From: Rotaria sordida
Lineage: Eukaryota > Rotifera > Eurotatoria > Philodinida > Philodinidae
Assembly (NCBI GenBank): GCA_905250125.1
Contig: CAJNOL010000269.1
Coordinates: 111,534-175,533, forward strand
Direction of reading: 5' to 3'
DNA length: 64,000 nucleotides
Positions 1-11,800 of this stretch are shown here, in pieces. Position 1 is the first letter of the stretch, and every line of letters begins with the position of its first letter. Under the pieces are notes generated by a model. That model was not told the DNA's origin. It ran no database searches and saw only the letters and a list, made by a program, of their open reading frames with translations. A program made the position numbers and the translations under genes.

Positions 1-922
1 TTTTTGCCGCTAGAGATTTTATGCTTGACAATATTTTGCTAGTATCAAATGACAATATTTCGTTTGCTCAATAAAATATGAAAGCTTCACCAATAACAAT
101 ACCAAACATATTTTTAAAGTCCGAGCCAGCTTAAACATAAAGTATTGAAAAATTGTTTTCGAGTGTCTCAGAAATTTTTTTTAGGGCTGTATATTTGAAT
201 AAGATCATTTTTATTCATAAAGAGGAGCTGTAATAGATGTTAGATATCATTATTAAATTTATTCTTGTCGATTTTGTGACTAGATATAAATCGACCATGT
301 TTATTTTTGTAATTATTATTTTATTTGTAGAATCAGTTTGCAAATAACCATCATTATTAGACGAATTTTCTTTTGTGTAACTGCTACAAAGAGTTAACAG
401 AAAATAATCGAAATATATCTCGAACAATTTTAAATGTAAACTTATTATCAGTAAATGCTAGAAGAATTTGCACTTTGAATATTGCCCAGGTCAAGTCATT
501 TTAAATAGGAAAGAGTACAGATGAAAAAAAAAGACAGAACACGTACTCATTTCGTGATCTCATCTTTGTCATGATGATAACAAATATTCACTGGTTACAG
601 TACTTGTCTGTTAGTGTCCTACATTGCCATTATTTTTTCTGAAAAGATAAAGAAAAAGGCAACATATATTCTATCTGTCCTCTTCAGTAGGTATATTGAG
701 AAAAAGTAAAAAAAAAACAAGATGCATCATTTTGCTATCTGATAAGAATAGAAACAGAAAAGGTAGAGATCTTTTAATTATGCATAGAAGCAACAATAAC
801 AACAACAACTACAAAGCATATTTTCGAAGATAAAATGTTATTATAAAAAATGATGAAACTCATTTGTTCCATATATTAATGCCAAGAATAAAACTCATTA
901 TTTTATTTTTTAGATAAACATA
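1..922. other. No gene seen; left flank of permease
   Basis: A+T-rich sequence with no open frame that resembles a protein. The last part (about 898-913) is a pyrimidine-rich run ending in TAG, just upstream of the permease ATG. It looks like a splice or trans-splice acceptor. Confidence 0.5.
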
Positions 923-3900
923 ATGAAGACAAATGTTAACAATAGTTTGGGCGGCGATGGAATACCGGTATAAGAAATTATAAGTGATTTTTTCGAAAAT
1001 GAAACCATTTGCATTCTAGATTAGTTGCATCTCATCAACGTCGACAAATGAAGATTCATTAACTATAAATAATGGTCAATTTAATAATAATGGACATCAT
1101 GTACGTTTAAGTACAAATGAATTTTTCGCGAATTAGTCAATTTTTCTTTGTTTTGTTTTAGACAAACATTATTACGAGAGCGTTCAGAAATATTTTTCCG
1201 AAAAAATTCGCAAATGGAGCATCAAATAATCCTTATGAAAATAGTTATGGTGATAATATAATTTTAGTATCACCAGACGAAAAGGGTTTACATAGAAATT
1301 TAAAGGAACGACATATGATTATGATTGCATTAGGTGGAACTATTGGAACTGGCTTATTTTTGGCTTCTGGTCAAGCTTTAGCATCAGCAGGTCCTGGTGG
1401 TTCTCTCGTTTCCTATGGAATTATTTCAATTATGGTCTATTTTGTCATGACAAGTCTAGGTAAATTTAGCAAACTAGTTTTGCTCTTTTTTAACACAACA
1501 TTTTATGTCTTTCAAAGATCAAAACAAATTAGTCTATTCCCTATTTACAACTAATATCACAACACCCATGAAGTCAAAAAATCAAAAAAATTTCATGACT
1601 TTCGTGAATTTTATATCAAAAACACGAAAAAGATGGCATTTTTGATGATGAAACGGACAAAAGAATTGACGTTTTTCAAAATCATTGATGAAAAGCGCTA
1701 TTTTAATTAAGCAAATGCAGTAAATTTCAGTTTTTATCAAAACCATTCAATGAAATCAATGAAAATGTCTATTTTAATCGATGATTTTGAAATAGATCAA
1801 TTTTTTTGTCCGTTTCATTATTTTAATGGCATTTTGTTGATTTTTTAGCTCCCTGGGCAAGAATTCTTATACAGAACTTCTATTCGTTCATGTTTCTCAG
1901 TCAAAAATTTCTTTTTTTGATTCAATTGAGGAAAATATTCAATGATTTTGAAAAAATTTTCCTACTATACAGATCATCGTTGAGAAAATGAGCAATTACA
2001 TATATAACTTCCAAGAAACTAAACTAATTGTGATTGACTAAATGAAGCAAAATGTAATGATGCATCGAGTAACATTCATTTACATAAACCAATATTTTAT
2101 ATTTAAAAATTCTAAAAGAGGATAGGCATGCACTGAGAATTTCCCGATTTTTTTTGTATTTCCGTAGGAAGGATACACTTAAAATATGCAATGCGGCAGA
2201 ATATTGTCAAAGTTTCGGAGTTGTAGAGCAAATAGTTTTCTACAAAATAATGTTCCGACGAGGTTTGTACCACTTACGATTCCGTTTTTTATTGCGATTT
2301 TACAGAGTCTCGATCAAGATCAAACCTTGGATTTTCGGGTTCGTTCTCGATCAGGGCTCTCCGTAAAACTGTCATAAAAGTTAAACTGTCCATTGCACGA
2401 ACCTCGGGTGACGTTTTATCTTGTAGAAAATTGTTTGCTCTGCAATCCTACACGCTCCAAAAAACAAAAATACGAAGTTCTTCTTTCGACGCTTCATGTT
2501 ATTTCTACAAAAAAAGAGAAAAACTGAATTTTCATTCTCGGTGCATGCCTAAAAGAGAAATATTTTGAAGCTCGGTTTAGATCGAAAAAACATATTATTC
2601 AACATAAACAAGTCTCAAATTGAAATTTTGATTTTGTAATTGTTATGCAGTGATAATTAGACTATCGTTCATGTTACAAATATTCTTGTCAGTTCAATGT
2701 TTTACTCTTATTTTGAATATTTTATATGGAAATCTATCGAACATGTCCAATATAATAATTATATCTGGATGTTACTGGACGAAAAACTATATCAATCGAG
2801 TTTGAATATTTCTTCAAAACCTTTTTCTATTTTCTGTCGGAATCATTTCATCATCTTCAAAACGATCAATTTGAGTATAACTCCTGAACAAAGATCGACT
2901 CAGTCTTATCAATGATTTCGAAACTAATCTACTTTGAATTATATTAGAATCAAATCTCGATAAGTCATCACTTGAGAAGGACGGGGCCACTTTGAAAAAA
3001 AAACAAGACACCGGAATTGTTCGAAGCTTTGAAATAATATATTTATTAACAATAATGTCAACACTTGAAGTAGGATTTGGAGAAGTATTTTTATCATTGG
3101 GAACTTATATGGAGTCCTTCATAACATAATTACTATATTCTTCAGATTCGGATCCATCTTCAATTTCTGCATGTGATTCACCTTCTGACTCAGAATCACT
3201 GAAAATTCCGTTCATTTTATTCCCTAGACTGAAATATATGATCTAGAAACGGTAATTCTGTCTGCCTGAAACATATTTTTAAAATCACGCTGAGTCTTAT
3301 TTCACATCTTTGTTTTTTTGCAAGATTGACTAGAAGATGCAACACAAACAATTCATTTCTTTTCATCTTAGCAACCATTTCTATATCTCTCTGAAGTATG
3401 ATTCAACTCATCAAATATTCATTGCCACATACCAAAGCAAGAAACAAGCAACTGACTTTGAAATTTCAAGACATCTCTGTATTTCAAAATTTCGTTGCTA
3501 CGTTCATTTTCTGTTCTGATTTATTTTTGAAACTTGGATGCTGCCTTGCAATGTTTCTATTTCGCTTACTTGTATGCGATTCTGTGGTAGAATGCCCGTG
3601 TGAATTTTCTGCCCTGTTGAAGGTCGATGTAAATTATTATTGCTCACACTTTCTCTGAGTAAACTATCTATGTTGATTGTTCACTTTCATCGCAAAGATA
3701 CCATGTCTCATCGTCCATTCTTTGACTCACAGTAATTCAAATTCCTTCAGCTTTTTTAATTAGCCAAAGATTGTAAGCAATCGCGAATAATGAACTACCC
3801 AAGCAATTTTCTAGTTTGTATTTTACAAATAACCATCAGTCCCTCAGTCTAAAGCTAAACGAGTCGGCATTTGATGAACGTTACTTGTTGCTTTAGAGAC

Positions 3901-6900
3901 TTCCTGATTCAAATGACTGAATAGCATGGTTTAAATGGCTCAGGTGTATGTTTATTGGATTATAATTATAGAGACGCAAAATAGATAGTGTATGAATTGC
4001 TTAAATTTTACATGCGCCTGAAGCTGAACTTTGAATTACGGTTTTAGTCTTCCTTGTCCTCTGCAAGTAATCGCTACGTTTGGTTCTTTAATTTATTGAT
4101 TTCAAATTTTTTCGTTTCGAAACGATTTGGAATCCTGAAGTTCACAAAAATTTGGTTTTTCTATTGTGCTACATCTTTTGATTTTCATCAAAGATCTTTC
4201 TTAGTTCTGCCTGGATCTCTAGTCACATTACATTTTATCGTCTTTCAGTCTAGAAACGAGTAAATCGGTATCCGATGAACGATAGTAATACAATCGAAAA
4301 TTCTCAATGTATTAACATTTGTTCTAGCTGAGCTTGCGACTCAATTTCCCATTAGTGGTTCTTTCAATACATTTGGTAGTCGTTTTGTGGATGAAGCATT
4401 CGGCTTTGCATTAGCCTACAACTATTACTTTTCGTGGGTGACAACTATTGCAGGAGAATTGGTGGCCGCCGGTATTATCGTCCAATATTGGTTACCGAAT
4501 TTTCCCAGTATAGTATGGTCAATATTAGGAATGGCGATTATGTTTTTACTAAATGCTTTTACAGTCAAAGGTTACGGGGAAGGGGAATATTGGTTTGCAA
4601 TGATCAAAGTAATTACTGTGCTCATCTTCTTACTAGTTGGTCTTCTAGTGGATGTTGGTGCCGTGGGTAAACCGAAAAAAAAATATGGCTTTGAAAATTG
4701 GAAATTAGATGGAGCACCATTTGTCGATGGAGTGCGTGGTGTAATAACCACGTCAATCATATCAGGTTTTGCTTTTCAAGTAAGGATAATTTTTTATAAT
4801 AGCATACAATTCGATAACTAGATTTAATTATTATTTTAATGTGTATATTTTCTCTTCAAATTTACAATTATTTCTTATCTCTCTTGTGTCATCATCTTTA
4901 GTCTCTTTTCGATGACTTGAACTACCCGGCAGTTTTTCTGAAGCACATCAGAGCTCACGTCAATTTCAAGTGCAACTTTTTAAACTCTCACAACTGTTCA
5001 TCTTTGGGGTGTAGGATGTGGTGTGTGTAGTACGACGTGAATATATAATGCTCTCACATCTCACATCCACACCATAGTATTTAATTATGAATTTAAGGAG
5101 GGGTCATGATCGACAACTTTTATGATCAAATAGGCTCATTCACTACAGAACACTTGTTTTATCTCTTTATCAGCTACTGTGTAATTTGATCCTGAATAAG
5201 CTATTGGAGATGGGCATTTTTGGTTACCGAATGACTTTGAGTTGTATGAACATGATTCGAGTAAAATTTAAACATATGTTCGATACATAGATCGATACAG
5301 AATTTCAAGCTCTATCATTTTTCTATCGACCATATCTGCTAATTGTACTTTTTTTGAACGTGATATATACTGTTTTCTGTTGTCCTCAAGGGAGGCTACA
5401 CTCGGAAACTACCCATATTGGTCCATTCTGTTTGTTCAGTATTTTACCGCTACCTCTGAAACAGGTTGACCGTTTGAATTGGGGGGGGGACATTTTATAT
5501 GGTAGAGTTCTCCTTGTGCCACAAGATCATTCTCTGATCTTACACTCTATGTCCAGAAACGTCAGAGTATTCATAAGCTCAATGATCATGTTGTGCCTGT
5601 TTTGGAAGGTATTTGAGTTATGACATTACTATGCAAGATATGTGAGTAGATCAAATAGAATAATTTCATAGCCTAGGAAGGACTCTACTACCTGAAGCAT
5701 CCTCCAATCCAAATACTCAAATTCTTTCTAAGATATCGACAAAATACTGAACACACCGGATGGTGTCTGTGTTTTCTATGACTAAAATAGGTCTTAAATC
5801 TATGTTTTAGCCTGCATTTCGAACAGCCTAAACCAAACCATCTCAAATTTTGGATTTGAGTATGGATCAGATAGACTCTTCATTTGAGATATAAAAGTCA
5901 AAAATTGATGAATGTTCGTAGTACTAGAATGCACTCTTCTTTGACGACAACAAAAGCTGGCGTCTATTGCCGTCAAAAAAAAACTAATTAGCAGATATAG
6001 TTGATAGAAAAATAGTAGAGCTTGAAGTTCTGTATCGATCTATGTATAGAGCATATGTTTCAATTTTTTACTTGATGCATAATCACACTGCTCAAAACCG
6101 TTGGATCACAAAACATGACCGTCTCCAAGAACTTATTTGGGATTAAATTATACAGTAAGCTTCATTTTATGAATTTCATTTGAGCTGTGCCAGATAGAGA
6201 ACTTTTTTTCTCTATCTTCTCGTATAAAATGAATTATATTTGTCTTGTACTTCTTGTCCGAATTGGATCAAATACAGGATACATAAAATTGGAGCATATA
6301 CATAAAAAAATATTCCCTATCTAATGATTCTATTGAATCGAAAGAGTAGGAAGTCACAATTCCTCCTTCCTTGAGACACTTCAACAATATAACGAAGATA
6401 CAACGGATAAACGATGATCGATATACGATAGTTTACGCTCCGCTATAAAAAAGATTGTCATGTACGGCACAATTGAGTATGATAATGAACCATAATACGA
6501 CTCATCCTATACGGTCGTCGTTTTCAGGTAAAAAATCATCGTAATTTAACCGTATGCGGCCGTTTATGTACCATATTGTGCGATTAGGGACACGTATACA
6601 AATTTGAAAGGCGGGTTATATTTATAAAATTTTTCTTGATCATTATTTAGGGAACTGAAGCTGTAGGCATCGCTGCTGGTGAAAGTTCTAATCCAAAGAG
6701 GGATGTGCCTCGTGCGATGAATGGAACCATATGGCGTATTATTTTGTTCTTTGTCGGTGCCATCTTTATCATGGGTCTAGTTATTCCATATAACGATCCA
6801 AATCTCGCTAAAATAGGTGGTGTTGAAAATGTTGCTGTGTCACCTTTCACCTTGGTATTTGCAAGATCTGGCATTCCCGGAGCAGAACATATTATGAATG

Positions 6901-7604
6901 CTGTCATTCTAACAACAATATTATCGGCTGGTAATTCTGGTCTTTACTTATGTACACGTATTTTCTGGACATTGGCTATGGAAGGCAAAGCACCTCGTGT
7001 CTTTCGTCATCTAACTAAAGGTGGAATTCCTATTTGGTGTTTGGTTATAACAACTGTTCTTGCAAGCTCTCTGTTTGGTCTCTCATTCGTTGGAAATAAG
7101 GTGATTTATATATGGCTTGTAAATATGACTAGCGTGATGGGTTTTATTGCTTGGTTTGGAATTGCAGTAGCACATTACCGATTTCGTCGAGCATATATTC
7201 TACAAGGTTATTCATTGAGCGATCTTGTTTATAAAGCGCTATTCTTTCCAGTGGGGCCAATCTTGGCATCTTTACTTATTCTTATGTGTGTCTTTGGACA
7301 AGGATATTCTGCATTCGCCACAGTAACGGTCAACTGTACTACCCCAGAACAAAACTATTCGAGATTTGATAGACATATACTGGATCAAAATCTATTCGAT
7401 CAAGGAAATTCTACATGTACGAAACATACATTCAACTTGTCTACGTTTCTATCGGGTTATGTCATATTACCGATATTTGTGATAATGTTCATTATTTACA
7501 AAGTTGTTAAAAAGACACGATTTATACCACTTCGAGAAATTGATCTAATAACCGACAGTGTGACAGAACGTGAACGTCTACAGAGAGAAAGAATTGGTAT
7601 GTAG
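923..7604 (+). CDS. Fungal/bacterial-type amino-acid permease (AAT/YAT family, APC superfamily)
   Basis: Five exons splice in frame: 923-967, 1020-1100, 1162-1459, 4328-4779 and 6651-7604, giving 609 residues, the usual length for yeast-type permeases. The protein should be a multi-pass plasma-membrane amino-acid/proton symporter. The N-terminal tail is polar. The family signature follows: ALGGTIGTGLFLASG at the first membrane helix, then AGPGG, SLGELATQFPISGSF, RFVDEAFGFA and AFTVKGYGEGEYWFA. After the next intron come GTEAVGIAAGESSNPKRDVP and VIPYNDPNL, all typical of fungal YAT permeases. Animal amino-acid transporters of the APC superfamily (for example SLC7) lack this set, so acquisition from fungi or bacteria is inferred. 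Introns 3 (2,868 nt) and 4 (1,871 nt) are far longer than the local norm and hold foldback elements. The start is the first ATG after a pyrimidine-AG acceptor ending at 913. Confidence 0.9.
1567..1859. repeat. Inverted-repeat (foldback) element in permease intron 3
   Basis: The left arm (from about 1630: GGCATT, then GATGAAACGGACAAAA, then TTTCAAAATCATTGAT) matches the reverse complement of the right arm ending near 1835 (AATGAAACGGACAAAA, then TTTCAAAATCATCGAT). Weaker pairing runs outward to about 1567 and 1859. No coding sequence was seen. It is probably a MITE-like element, with uncertain ends. Confidence 0.6.
2125..2549. mobile_element. MITE, about 425 bp, with TA flanks, in permease intron 3
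   Basis: Terminal inverted repeats begin GGCATGCAC(T/C)GAGAAT at both ends, each next to TA (2123-2124 and 2550-2551). Inside, GTAGAGCAAATAGTTTTCTAC on the left (from about 2221) pairs with a related segment near 2420-2455. TA flanks suit a Tc1/mariner-type transposase acting in trans. The small open frames inside do not resemble a transposase. Confidence 0.75.
3112..3660 (-). pseudogene. Antisense coding-like scraps inside permease intron 3
   Basis: On the minus strand, about 3215-3112 reads as a short acidic peptide that starts with Met and is rich in Ser/Glu. About 3640-3490 reads as a polar, Arg/Asn/Ser-rich stretch without stops. Neither was identified. Acidic and basic tracts like these occur in transposase N-termini, but no catalytic core is visible. 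This may be a transposon relic or chance. Confidence 0.2.
3844..4290. repeat. Pair of imperfect direct repeats in permease intron 3
   Basis: A unit beginning CAGTCTA, with ACGAG, TCGG and then GATGAACG, occurs at about 3844-3886 and again at about 4247-4290, in the same orientation. The spacing is about 400 bp and there are several mismatches. They could be the ends of a degraded element. The second copy ends about 35 nt before exon 4. Confidence 0.5.
5175..6157. mobile_element. Long-TIR MITE, about 980 bp, in permease intron 4
   Basis: The left arm from 5177 (CTGTGTAATTTGATCC) and the right arm ending at 6155 are inverted copies for about 180 bp. They share ATACATAGATCGATACAGAA and TTTTTCTATC, followed by ATATCTGCTAATT. 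TA lies outside each end (5175-5176 and 6156-6157). The central part has no recognisable transposase. This element accounts for about half of the 1,871-nt intron. Confidence 0.8.
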
Positions 7605-7959
7605 CGGCAATTCATAATAAGACAGATAATGATTTTAATCTTTGATAACACTAACTAATACAATAAACTACTAAGAAAAGAATAAACCCATGTGACACAT
7701 TTTTCATTCATTCATTGTTGCGCACTTGTGCACAATTGCAACGCAGTTTTATACGTTCCACTGGGTGTGAGTGTGGGTGTGGCTATGGGTGGAGGTTTTG
7801 GTGTGAGTATGATTCATTACTTAGCTCCATCGGTAACCACGCAGTCCCGCTCACATTTAAAGCCACACCCACACCGATATCCACACCGGGATCTAAATTT
7901 TGAATATTTAATTGTGGGTGTGGGTGTGGGTGTGAGTAAGGGTGTGGGTGTGGGTGTGG

Positions 7960-7969
7960 NNNNNNNNNN
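7960..7969. other. Assembly gap (10 N)
   Basis: Ten N bases interrupt the TGTGGG tract. The true repeat length at this spot is therefore unknown. Near-identical repeat units on both sides suggest an assembly collapse. Confidence 0.99.
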
Positions 7970-8138
7970 GTGTGGGTGTGGGTGTGAGTAAGGGTGTGGG
8001 TGTGGGTGTGGGTGTGGGTATGGGTGTTGGTGTGGGTGTAATTAAACGGGAAGATGATGCTCATCCACACCCTAAAACATTGCTAATGATTGATGACAAA
8101 TTGAATTTTGGTGGAATATTCATTCCAATATTTAGAGT

Positions 8139-8410
8139 TGATTAAAATAGTTTATTTCTTTCCAATGATCAATATGTTCGTTCAACATTAGTATCAATCC
8201 TATTATCAGTTGCGGTTAGTGAAACGCTATACTATCTGAAAAATTTATAACAACCTATAGTAAAACAATCAGAAATTAGTGTTCATGATCTTTTATTTGC
8301 AATAGATTGTTTAGAAATATTCGTCTTAGTATTTTTATTATATAAAATTTTCATTGAACCATTCTATCGTTTAGTATTTCCGAAAATTCCATCGAATGAG
8401 CAAAAATAAA
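8139..8410 (+). pseudogene. Possible membrane-protein remnant next to the telomere-like tract
   Basis: One frame is open for about 90 codons apart from a single internal TAA near 8248. It reads as hydrophobic stretches (LVSILLSVAVSETLYYLKNL, then LEIFVLVFLLYKIFIEPFYR) and ends PKIPSNEQK-stop. This looks like the end of a membrane protein, but I do not recognise the family. It could also be an exon spliced around the stop, or chance in A+T-rich DNA. Confidence 0.3.
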
Positions 8411-8661
8411 CAATTATATGAAACAGTAATTAATGGATATGTTAAGTACTCGGATAATAGATCTGGTAATATGGATATAGATGAATATTATAATCCGTAT
8501 TCTGTTTAAAAAAAAACTTTCGTATTGTTTCATTTCACAACTATTTTTTTGCATTTACTTGTGAAATTTTTATATGTGAGACAACTAAACACAACAAAAA
8601 GTTTGTAATTTAGACAGATCAAAGTGAGAACCTGACATGTCTATACTGTCATGATAGTCTA

Positions 8662-8832
8662 ATGGAAAAGGCTTGTCTTTTGCGATCGATAGAACAAGAA
8701 AGAAAGAACTGTCTTGACAAACGAAGATAATATTTGAATCATATTCTGTCGTCTGGTGAAAAAGATATTCTGTTCGATCTGCAATTAGAAGCTAGTCAAG
8801 AAGAATGTCTGATGGAGAATGAAAGAGTTTGA
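8662..8832 (+). pseudogene. Short charged coding-like fragment with one internal stop
   Basis: Fifty-six codons from an ATG carry one in-frame TAA after 23 residues. They read as charged, helix-like peptides (MEKACLLRSIEQERKNCLDK, then HILSSGEKDILFDLQLEASQ). The family is not recognised. It may be a decayed exon or a chance open stretch. Confidence 0.2.
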
Positions 8833-11800
8833 ACGAATGAGCAAAAAGAGATTTTATAACAAACCTTGTTCTATTCGACAAGTATCCTATCAAACAAATT
8901 GATAATGATGTTAGTGGATCGTATAGTCTTTACTCTTTCCACCCGTTGAAACGTCACATGAAAATGAATATTTTATGTTCGTTCGGTAAGGTGGAGTGAA
9001 ATGATAGAGATTCGATCCTATAAACTTCTATGCAGTAATAACAGGATAACAGACAAATGAACTACTTTCGTTTTGAATCGCTTGTACATGAAGCTAATCA
9101 TCAATAGACAGAAGTATGTGTGTAAATGTGAGTGTGAATCGAGAAAAGACTGCAACACTCTCATCCTCGTATATGTCTATCATGTCGACTTAATAAATGT
9201 TTTACAAGTGAAAAGAATACAAATAAATTTCGAGCATCAAGATCAAGAATAATAAAAAAAAACCATTTCAAAAATACAATAAATAATTCAAAAACAAATA
9301 AATTAATTCGAGTAGGAATGCAACATCAATCAGAACAAATGAGACTCTTCAGTTATTTTTTCAGTCGAAATTTATTTCTATTCAAACAAATTTTGAATAT
9401 ATAGGCGTCGTTTAATTTCTTTTATTGATGTAGAACAAATTATTTTTATTTCTTCAATTTCAATTTGAAGCTCATGAAATGTGTCTTTTCACAGTTTTGA
9501 TTTCAGTTTATGCGAGGTAATTTTCTTACGACTTGGCTGGAGAGTGGACAAAAATGTTTGCCAAGAAAGTTTTGTTTCTTCTATATTTCGGTGTAGAGAC
9601 ATCGCAGATGACCAATATTTTCTTTTGAAAGACAGTCGATGATTTCTCCTACAAACTTTGTCTGCAACGTACAATGATGCTCAATATTGATCATACACCT
9701 GACAAATGACATTGTTTCTTCAATATTTGACGAGGGTGTGGGTGTAATTGTTTAACTTCTCTTTATTTACATCCATACACCCAACTAAAATAATGATTGA
9801 ATATTTTCTTGAAATTTTAGTCTTTATTGTTAACAAAGGCTTATAATAAGAATATTGTTAAATGTATGTTTTTACAAGTTCAAAAAAAAGAACTGAGATA
9901 CGAAGCAAAGAGATTGAAACAACAGTTTTTCATTTTATAAATTTGTTGAACATTGACAAAATTTGTGAGAATCAAAAGAAAAAACTTTTAAAAAATCTTA
10001 TTTTGTGGAATTCATATGTTTTCGACAAAAATAGTGAGTGTAAGTATTAAGTCGAAGTTTTCCGACTTTCTCCCATTATAGACCTGAGCAACTAGTGTTA
10101 AATGTTGTTGAATATTCTAACTTATGTAGAATATGTGAGTTCTACATTTCAGCCCCAAAGTGGCTGCGCTAACAAGCTTTTTTATTCGAATGTAGTCGAT
10201 AAAATATGGAAAACCTTGAGTATTTTTATTCTGTTTGAATAAGCCAATGTCTATACCATCAATATTTAATGGAAACGAATCCTTTTGAACACAATACAGA
10301 AGAGCATATTAATATTCAACTAGCATTTCTTCGAAATATGCTTTTGTCATGTTATCATTGTACTTGTACAAAATCGATTTATTGACGGTCTTTCTGGATC
10401 AATCAAATATACATTTCATAAAACAGATCATTTATATTGAGAATACTAAAGTTAAACACCTGTAGGATGTGATATTTTCCAAATATTATCACTCATCTTG
10501 TTAAACCGAGGAAGTCTGAAATACTTAACGATGTATGTTATCGTATGTCAGGCAAACTATTGATTGTCTCAACATGTTGACCATTCATAGTCGGCTAGTC
10601 AATAAAATTCTTTTTTTTTCTTTTCCATTCTATTCTCAAGGAGCTCGTTTTATGAGTTAAAACGTTATGCAAATCAATGATTGGAATGCTATAGATCGTT
10701 CATTCATTGGTATTGTGTGTGCGTATAAATACAAAGAGACTCGTCTCAATTACATGCATTGATCGGTTGTAAATCTTCAACTTAGGGCATACATGTTTAC
10801 AATGGCATGGCGTCACGCTACTGCTCCACTCAAAGAACAAGTGCAGATGAAGGAAGTGACAAAGAAGAATCTCAAAAAGAGATCATCTTCATGTAATGGT
10901 CATTTGCTTTATCCAACATATACTCTGTCACACGTGATAAAAACATGAGCGATTCTCAACCTTAGAATTATTCAAAATCTTCTCAATAGTAAAGAGAATT
11001 CTTTTTTTTATTGATCGAGAGAACGACACAAAGACATAAAGAATTATTGTCAAGCTCTTAATAGCCTAATGGATCTATCCTTTATTTTATGCTGAAAACA
11101 GTTAGCTATTGAAGAACTTATTAGATTGCTTCAAAGTCTTATGAAACATACGTTCAAGATGCTTTACCTGAATCGTTGTGAATGTCTACAAGATAAGTTT
11201 TCAACGGTTTCATATTATTCAGCACGACATATTCACCAAATAATTTTTTTTTCGAGTAGAACAGCTCACCCTCTGTGCAAATTGAATCCAAAACTCGACT
11301 TACTGCTCATAACCATATTAATTGAAATATCACTAACTTAATAAAGAAGATACTAAACACTAAAATTTTGTGTAAGTCAGAAGTTGTAGGTATGTGTGTA
11401 TGCATAAAAAGGAATTTAACAACCACATCCACACCCCACACTCAACACCCTCTTGCTGACGAGCTATCTTACTCAAGTGATCGAGAAAGTATTGGATACT
11501 GTGTGTCACAAATTTTGTATGTGTGAAAGTTAACGGCGCCCTGTTGAATCTCGACCAGACAGTTTTGAAAAATATCAGCAAATTTCTTAGGTGATATAAC
11601 TTAGTATTTTGTGCTTATTTTGCTTTTTTTAAAATACTATACGTTCTTTTTTTAGATTGAAAATGATCGTTTACAGACCAAGAATTTCCAACTTTATATT
11701 AAAATAAAAACATAAAAAAAATGATATTATTAATACTATATATTTTTTTTGTCATTTTATAGTTTGATTATTCTTCAAGATATATATTCCATGAAAAATG

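Larger units (their letters stand above)
7605..8640. repeat. Interstitial TGTGGG-type telomere-like repeat tract and flanks
   Basis: After the permease stop, G-rich repeats built on TGTGGG run at about 7766-7800 and 7911-8038, with variant units such as TGTGAGTAAGGG. C-rich inverted copies (CCACACCCACACC) lie at about 7862-7890, and CCACACCC at 8065. I recall TGTGGG as the bdelloid telomere hexamer, so this resembles internal or subtelomeric telomeric DNA. The long Gly-Val or His-Pro open frames here are translations of the repeat, not proteins. Confidence 0.75.

Noticed and set aside
3200-3260. CCCTAGACTG considered as a piggyBac-type terminus
   Set aside because: No flanking TTAA pair or matching opposite end was found, and no transposase core is present.
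5354-5623. Open frame of 89 codons inside the 980-bp element
   Set aside because: It starts from a non-ATG codon, has no recognisable motif, and sits in the unique centre of a non-autonomous element; no DDE/D pattern was seen.
7911-8038. Repeat tract considered as a CRISPR array
   Set aside because: Units are 6-12 bp, continuous and without spacers; the genome is eukaryotic.
7692-8145. Long open frames rich in Val-Gly or His-Pro/Thr on both strands
   Set aside because: They are translations of the TGTGGG/CCCACA tandem repeat and run through the N gap; no protein is implied.
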